The notes under the pieces are model-generated. The model searched no databases. It was not told the origin of the DNA and saw nothing but the letters and a program-made list of their open reading frames with translations. Position numbers and translations under genes: made by a program. 64,000 nucleotides of DNA from Spodoptera frugiperda (lineage: Eukaryota > Arthropoda > Insecta > Lepidoptera > Noctuidae): NCBI RefSeq assembly GCF_023101765.2, contig NC_064237.1, forward strand, positions 2,347,501-2,411,500, read 5' to 3'. Position 1 is the first letter of the stretch. The number at the start of each line of letters is the position of its first letter. This document shows positions 53,401-62,400 of the stretch, one piece after another.

Positions 53401-56400
53401 GAATGCAGTAATTCCACTTGATACTACTGAAGAAGTCGATGTCTTTCCTCACGATGTCATACGAGGCGACGATGAAGTTATAATGTTTGACGTGATGCCG
53501 TAGCCGCTCGCGTTCGTAAGGAATGCCCACGTATTGGAGAGGCTTCAGGAACTTTGACGGTATGAACTTGTTCACTTCGAACACCCAGTGACCTGGAATT
53601 TTTATTTGTTGTTATTATAGCGAATTGTTGGAAATAAATAGTATCATGCAGTGTCTTAGTAAATATAGGGTTAGTATTATATATAGATTATACTTCATAC
53701 GATTAGTTTCTTTATAAACATGTGGATTCCTAAATACACTAGCTTTCCTTGTACTATATAACATAAGCTTTTTATTATTTAAAGATGTAATCAAGAATCT
53801 TAAAAATGGAAATGATCTCGTTATGTTTCGTTTCAACACGTACAAAGTTAAGTAAATGTATTTATCTATACTAATAATATTATAAAGCTGAAGAGTTTGT
53901 TTGTTTGATTGTTTGTTTGTTTATTTGTTTGAACGCGCTAATCTCCGGGACTACTAGTCCGAATTGAATAATTCTTTTTGTGTTAAGATAGTGCATTTGT
54001 CGAGAAAGGCTATAAAACATCACGCTATGACCAATAGGAGCTGAGCAGAGCGGGTGAAACCGCGCGGAAGTAGCTATAAGTAATATGAATAAGTGTTATA
54101 CGGACCGGTGAGTGTAGGCGGGCAGACGACGAGCGAGGGCAGCGGCGGCAGTCGGTGCGCGGCGCGCTCCCAGTGCGAGGAGGCCACCACCACGATGGAC
54201 TGCAGCGTCTTGCCCAGCCCCATGTCGTCGCACAGCACGCCGTGCAGCTTGTACGAGTACAGGAACCGGAGCCAGTTCACGCCCGCCTGACAATAACAAA
54301 CATTATTAATAATTATGTAAAAACTTTTGACAAATATTCTGTAGCTATATTTGATGGAGGCTTTTATCATCAAAAAATTCATGAGTCTAGTCACGATTTT
54401 AAGAAAAATCTTGGCGTCAATAACTAATAAATGCTGAACTTTAGAAGAGGCATTTTAGTTTCAATTCTCAATCGACAAGAAAAGTGTTTCTGCTGTCTCA
54501 TAATAGGTATTCAATGTTAACGAAACTTATTTTTATAATCAAAATTAGGAATCAGCTATAAATACAAAATTGGGCTGCTTTAGAAGCTAAAATATAGTTG
54601 ATTTACTTACTTGTTGATACGATCTCAATTCAGCGGACACAGGGACAGGTATCTTGTAATCTTTAATGGACTTGGGGTTGAAGAGTTGCTCGAGGAACTG
54701 TTTGTCGTGGCGGCGCCGCGCCTTGAGGTCCGGCGTCAGGTCGGGCGGCTCCGACACGGCGCCGTCCAGCGGCATCAACTGGATCAGGGACGCGAAGCAA
54801 CGCGTCGACATTATGCGCACTGCCTCGCAGTGATCACTCATGCGACCTGTAAGAGAGTTTAGTATTTTAATGATGAGTTTTTTATAATCATGTTTTAATA
54901 ATATGTCGTTTAAATAAAGTTGATGTGACTTATTGGTAGATTTCGCGGAAGGAACTGTCCAGTAACAAGAATTCAATATAAATATTTTCTTAGGGGATTC
55001 ATAGGAATATTTTCTCAAAATGACTAATAAATACAAAGTATGTGCCTTTATACAGTAATAGGTTTGTTCAGTGTACCTTTCATACCTTCAGAGACAAAAG
55101 GACTTGTTTTTTAAAGTAATATAAGTTAATAACGCGTCAACTTACCTAACAAAGGTACGACTAGTAGCACGATGTACGGTACAATCTGCAATTGCAGCGC
55201 GTCCACGACTCGAGCCAATGTTTCCGCCGCACCGCACCGTACGTAGTCACTGCGTACGTCGCTCAGTGCTGGGATAACCTGTAATTAATACATGGTTTGG
55301 TTAGTAACCATATATTACGCTTACGTTATTTTTAGATTATTTTAGTGCCTCTAATGCAGATCTTTTCGGTTGTTGCAGTGTATTTAGGATTTGCAGAGGT
55401 ATGTGTGTATTTTGCTAGCTTTCCGTCTACGATTTCGCTCGTTTGGTATCACCATCTATTGGTGATCTAGAATCACACCATCTATTGGTGAACAAAATGT
55501 CAGGTGTTCATGCACACAGACTGGTCGCAAAAAGATTCTTTTTACATGTATGTATTAGTGGTAGGTGCAGGAGTAGTACCTCGTGTATGAGTGCCTGCAT
55601 GGCGCCGGCGTAGTGCGCGCGACAGAGCGCGGCGAGCGCGCGCGCCGCCATGTGTCGCAGCGCCGTGTACTGCGCCCGCGCCAGCCGCGCCATCGCCACG
55701 GCGCCCTGCGAGATGCGCGCGCGCAGGCCCAGCGACAGCGACCCGCACACGCACTCTAGCACTTGCAGGCGGCTGATTATTTCCTCCGCCGCTGAACTCT
55801 CCTGTGCTTCTAGCTCTGGAAATAGCAACATAATACATATATAGATTAGCAGATCTACTTATACGTAAATACTACAACTGTAACTTCAATGAATAATGTT
55901 CAAATTAAACTATACTTCTCTATCAACAACATCAACATAAACAACAGCATGAGTTTAACATTATAATACAGTAGTAACGTACAGTACAGTTACGCCTGCT
56001 GGGTACTTTTTCTTTAGTTGGTCAAATAGTATATTCATTGACATAAACAATATGTACTCACCACTATCGGTCATAACCTTTTCGAGTGGTTCAGTAATAA
56101 ACTCCCACAGTTTGGGCAGTTTCTCTGGCAACTCTTCACCGAAGTATGTCGCTAAACTAGTTAGGGCTAGCGTCGCCCCTCGTCTTTGTATCCTTAATAA
56201 TTTTCGAGCCTGGAATCATAAGAAAAACATAATTAGTGGCTATTTCCATATAAATGGAATATGACTTATAAACTTTTTGGTAAAATCGTGTCTATTTTCT
56301 CCAGGATATCAATGTGATAAAAAAGAAAGGAATATACATTGATCGTTAGTAAACGAGGAGTTACTTTAAGTACGGTCTATACTATACAATGAGGACATTT

Positions 56401-59400
56401 TATATTAGTAGTTTCGATTCAATCACGTTTCAGTAACTTTTTCTCGGATAAGAAGAATACTAGATTGAAATAGGATTGAGGACAATCGTCAGTATATTTA
56501 GTATGGATTGAGCCTTAATTTTTGACTTTAGAAAAAAAATCTTCAGCTGATTTTTATTGTATAGCCGTTATTACTACTTCCTGAAAAGGGGGAGACATTT
56601 TTTAGTAATTAAGACTCGATCTTAATTTTAGGAACAAAGTACCTATAGAGATATTTAGAGAGAAGAGTGATGTAGTTACACAGAAGGCGTACCTCGTCCT
56701 CGTGCGGCGGCGTGAGATCCACGGCGGCGGCGGGCGGTCGTCCGCGGCGCGGGGCGCAGCGCTCCGCCCGCGCCTGCTGCTCCCACAGCGTCACTATGCC
56801 CGCGTGCGCGTCCACTGCACACAGGGAAATACATGCTCATTCTTACTAATACGTATTTCGAAAACAAATAATCACATAAAAAAAATCTGTGCGACATCCG
56901 CCACATCGTGTGTTACGCGTTCGTGTCTTAAATATAAGCCTCTGGCGTGGCTTGAAACTTGTCCAGTTACTTCAAACAGTTACGTAAGTAAACCATTAAA
57001 CATTATAAACAGATAATCTAGTTTCCAGAATTTTCAACTCAGAATGCTCAACAGTTACATGGTACAATTGTCTTTTTTGAAATGTGTATAGATTTTATTG
57101 ATCAATTCAAATGATAAAAAGAAATACATACAGGCTGGTACATTGGGCGTCTGTTCCCCTCTCCCCTCGGGTCCGCTGTCCCCGCTCCCCGAGTCGCCAT
57201 TAGTCTCCTCTGTATTCTCTAACGATATCCGCGGCGTGTACTCTGGGTCACATCTGAAAAGAAAGTAATGTTTATGAAATAAATACCCGCACTTTCAAAT
57301 CAACAGCTACATTAATGTTTGAAAAATCCTTCAACCATCGAGAAATAAAATACTTATAGGCAGTGTAATGTAATACTACATGTTATTAGATTCCTATTTT
57401 TTATTGAACTATAATTTATGTTTAGAAGATTTTTCTTTAGAAAATCTTTATTCTGTAGCAAATGTTACTACTTTCCGAAGTAGTTAAAAATATGAAGCAT
57501 TCTCTAGAATGGTGACGTGACATAAAAATACCTATATTAATTTACCTGAGAAACGCCTTGAGATTGACGAGCACCTTGTTGTTGGGACAAGGGTCTCTGT
57601 GCACAAGCTGTGACAGTAACACGGCGAGGGTGTCAGCAGAGTTCTGCTGCAATTCCTCGGAGGGTTCCTTCTTGATGCTCTCCATCAGTGGCCGGACCAC
57701 TGGGTTCAGTTTCTCTGGTAACAAGTGCAGGTTCGCACATGCCCCCGCTAACGCCGCTTGCACACTGGAAGAGATTGTAAGAGATGAAAGTTTATAAATA
57801 AATTAGAATTTATGTCAGTACGATAAGATCACAAGTACCTACAGAAATGTTTCTGTGAAGCTAGCGCTAATTTACGTTGGTAACTAATAAGTTACAAAAC
57901 GGACAAACAAAGTCACTTAATATTAGATTATGATCGTGATTTGACTTGTAAACCGAGCCTATTAAAGTTTAATCAGTAAACATATCATTTAATCCTGATC
58001 AAATCTCATTCAATATAGACGCCATTGGATTCGTAGCCAAATTTAAACTTTGAAATTAAGAATTATAAACTTACGGTGCTAACAGCTTCATTTATTTGTA
58101 TGTAACCCTCTTTAAGTTTTTGCTATCTAAGTTTTGCTTACATGTAGTTGTAGTTTCGAGTATGTAGAACGACCCTATGTCCTTCAGCGTATAATTCCCG
58201 AGTGAAAGATAAAAGTGAAATAAACTTACGAGACATTAAGCGACGCCTGTTCAATAGTGCAGAGATTGACGGCAGACTGCAAGTTCTTGCGCCTGTCTTC
58301 CAATGTCTGCGCGACTCGCTTCAGCTTCATTGCGGCCACCAGCGGCTGCGACATCGTCGTCAGGTAGGCTACCTAGAATGTTATAAACAGATATTCATGA
58401 AAATTTAGTAATGCCATACAAATATGAGTTACAAGCAAAAGATGCTTCGCTTCAAGTTTTCTTGTGCCGAACTGCTACGGAGTGGAATTCTTTGCGTTTT
58501 GTGATGATTTCTGTGTTTCCTGATGGGTATAACCTGGATGTCTTCAAGGCCTGAGGGAATAAGTTGCTCATGGACAGACGTGCTTCATCGTAGGCCGCAT
58601 CATCACTTATCACCAGGCAAGATAGCGGTCAAACGTCAACCCATATAATATATAAAAAAAATATTTACCTGTTCTAGCCTCAAGATGTTGCTCAATTCTT
58701 CTCCATCAACAGGTAGTTTGTAATGCTTCATCATTGCGTGTAAATCACGAGCCTCTTGTAGTATTCTGAAAATAATTGCTCATTATTTTAACTAATTTTA
58801 GGGTTCACTCGGTGTGTCGGTGTCATGAACCGCACAATGCTGCTGTCTTAGGCCGCGTTTCCATTGAAGCGGAGCGGGGCGGAGAAGAGCTTAGCGGTGC
58901 ACGAATTGACCAATCACTATGCTCGAAATCTCCGCTCCGCTTCAATGGAATCAGCATGAGCGGGGCAGAGCAGAGCTGAGCGGATATTCATAAAAATATA
59001 TAGCGAGACGATGCGGTGCGGAGGACAGCGGGGCGGTGCTGTGCGGAGGACAGCGGGGCGGTGCGGAGCAGCGCGGTGCGGTACTGTACTGTACTTAAGA
59101 CAAGGATAGTGACACTAACACGACGCCAATGCTAACGTGTGACAGAGACATATAATCGAGTACCGAGTATTGTCGAATAAGCACGAAGATTCACGAAGTA
59201 ACCAAATAGGGATGTCCAAGTAGCGTGTGTGAGGGTGTTGTTTATCGATTTTCTTAAAATCGATTACTACGAAACAAATTACTTATCAAACAAAAATATA
59301 TTTATTTTCAATGTTATATTGATGTTTTAAATTTTCTTAAACAGTCGTTACTCAAATAGTCGTTAATGATAATTGATATTCAAGTAAATCATAACTTTCA

Positions 59401-62400
59401 ATTGAGAAAATACTTTCTTTTAGTTTTATTTTCATGTCGAAATATCGTTTATAAAATTAACTATATTTGTAAATCTTAGTTTAATATATCATATAAAAAA
59501 AACAATAAACTCTAAATGAAAATATCGATTGCGATATTTGATCGATAAAGGGTCTATTGTATTAAGACATGGTCAATCTCTCAATATGATTCCAAAAGTA
59601 TGCTCCGCTCCGCCTCACTCCACTCCGCTGACCATTTTTCACCGCTCTTCTCCGCCCCTCTCCGCCCAGCTCCGCGTCAGTGGAAACACTGACAACTTTT
59701 CACCGCTCTTCACCGCTCTTCTCCGCCCCGCTCCGCGTCAATGGAAACGCGGCCTTATGGTTAAGGTTGGATATGGTTCCTAGCGAGTTACTTGGTTGAA
59801 ATTAATCAAGTTACTTTATGGAACACTTAACGCTTGCCACGTTGGTTGTCACGCTCATGGGTCCCAGCCGTGGCTTGAAACTAGTCAAGTTATCTCGGCG
59901 AACAGTTACGTAAATAAAATATAGTCGTACCTATTACAGTTGAGCGCGACTTCATCGTAGTAGAGAGCCTGGTTGAGCGCGGTGTGTAACGTGCTGGCGA
60001 GCAGTGGGGGCGCTAGCTTCGATATTGGACTGTCTTCTTCATTACTTTGTTTACTGTCGGTCTGATCTTCCTGTAAACATTTAGTTCAAATTGTTACACA
60101 GAGCTGTTGTTAAATACAATTCGAGATACGTGATTTAGAACGTAGTTTACTTGACATAAAACTTGGTGTATTATAAAAGCCGACTAGGCTTTCAACTTTA
60201 TTTAAAAACGGCCATAGTCCAGCAGTAACGTGGTACAGGCTATTGATAATGAACTTGATGTTTAATTACATTACTATTCTTTTCATATTCGATAACTAAA
60301 GGCATTCTAAATCTTTCAAATTAATAAAAAACCCTTCTGGATGATACAAAAAGCATAGAAATCGTATATAGATAGATAATCGTAGTAGTACCTTAGTTCC
60401 GGAATCCCCATTGGACGCGGTAAGCGCGGCGAGTGCGGGCGGGTACATGGTGAGGTCCCTGGAGTGTCGCGCCCAGCTCGACACCACCAGGCTGCCCACC
60501 AGGCGCTGCAGCGCGCTGCCCGACCGCAGGTACACTACCATCACCTGCACGGATACATGGAGCAATTCATTATGACAACTGTATACTTGCTTATTAGTTT
60601 TAACCCTTCGTATGTTTGGAACGTGGATCCACGCGAGACACAATGTGTTTTCTATTGTTGTCTTATATACGGCATACAAGAGGTTGACAGGATAACAGAA
60701 AATGTTTTATTGCCGTTCATTTAGTGTCGTAGTTCAGTATAAAAAAATGAAGTGCTATACATACCTTAACATAACAGTCTATGGGGCTCTCATCTTCAGC
60801 TTTGTACTCTATACCAGGTGCAGGTTGAACCAGATAGCAGGATAGGTAACCTGGAAAGATAACACAACAGAAATAAGTCATATTTTTTAGGACTTCCAAT
60901 TCATTATAACTACGAACTAGAATGTTTAACGAGAGTTTTCGTTAATTTATTTCAAACTGATTACATAAATCACGACATAAAGTCTTTATTCTATCGAGTC
61001 TTGAAAGAAGAAATAGTATAATATTTTACCGTTAAGTATGTTCATTATTTACAAAACCCGTGACTACGTATGTTTGGAAAATACTATTACCAAATAATGT
61101 ACATACCCAATATATGCGCGGCCAGACAGCGCGCCCGCATGACGTTCCTGTCCCGCGCGGCGCAGGTCTGCGACTCGGAGCCGCCCACGTACCACTTGTG
61201 GCACGGCCGGGGCTCCACGCCCGCGCCGCCTTCCGACTGGGAGTTGGTACGCGCGCGCCGCTCCTGGACGTAACGAAAATATTGGTTACTACTAACACGT
61301 ATAGGAACACTAAACTGTACATGTTGATGATATTGTATAATCGTAAGCAATTAACGCAGTATAAACACATCCACTACGCCAGAGTTATAAGTGCGTTATC
61401 AAACTATTAAGTAGTGGGTGATTAAGTTAGTAATCGGTAATAAGCATAATATGGGTAGATATAAGAAAATTCAATCCGATCCACTTTATAAAATATATGT
61501 GAATAATAATTCATGCAATAATTGAAATATTGCTAGACAGTTTTATTATAACTTTCGTGAGACATAATTAATTATCATGATATCGGCTTACTCACGTAAG
61601 TTTTTGACGAGGAGCTCGTCTAGTTTCAAGCCAAGCTAGAGGCTTATATTCATGAGCAACATTCCGCGACACACAACACAGTGACGTGATTAAGCCGATA
61701 AAAGAATTTATTGCTAGACTACATTATTATTATATTATATTATACAATCTGGTATTATAAACTCCGTACCCTGGGCGGCGGATGCAGCAGCAGCGCGGGC
61801 TCGACGGGCAGGCGCGCGGGCTGCATGGCCAGGCACAGCCACGTCGCCAGCATGGGGCACGCCGCCAGCAGGATCACGCCCAGCGACGCGTACTTCAGGA
61901 AGTTCTCCCACACCTACAAATATTACAAACATTCTTATATCTTATAACATACAATGAAGAAATTTTAAAAACATTTTTGTGGTAGACTATTTCAATTTAA
62001 TTGGAATTTCCTTGAATTAGTGAAATCTGCTAAAGAAAATCTAAGTAGAAGACCTCTTCTACTTAGATTTTCTTTCTACATAATTAATAATTTATCAGCA
62101 AAATAAACAAAATTATTTATATCGTCACGCCTCTCCTATCGGGATAGACAAAGACAATGGAACACCAAATGACGTTTCAATAGTATAAATTAGGTAAATT
62201 CCAACAACATTACTCTTCCAACATACCTGCACAGCAATCTCCTGTATCTCATGGACATGTTCAAACAGCACCCGCTGGTATATATGCCGCATCGCTTCCT
62301 GCAGCAACTCGGGCGTCCAGTTCAAGTACTGTTCTTGTTCGCCGTTCGTGTCGTCATTGTTGCCGTTGGTGACGTCACTGTTGCCGTTTGAGTCCGTCCC

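Noticed and set aside
54096..54110. Alternative donor gtataa for exon w19
   Set aside because: It would add codons that break the conserved TLTG-HW junction and shift the phase relative to exon w20.
55591..55844. Arg/Ala-rich frames opposite exon w16
   Set aside because: They are shadows of the GC-rich BTAF1 exon, which alone matches a protein family.
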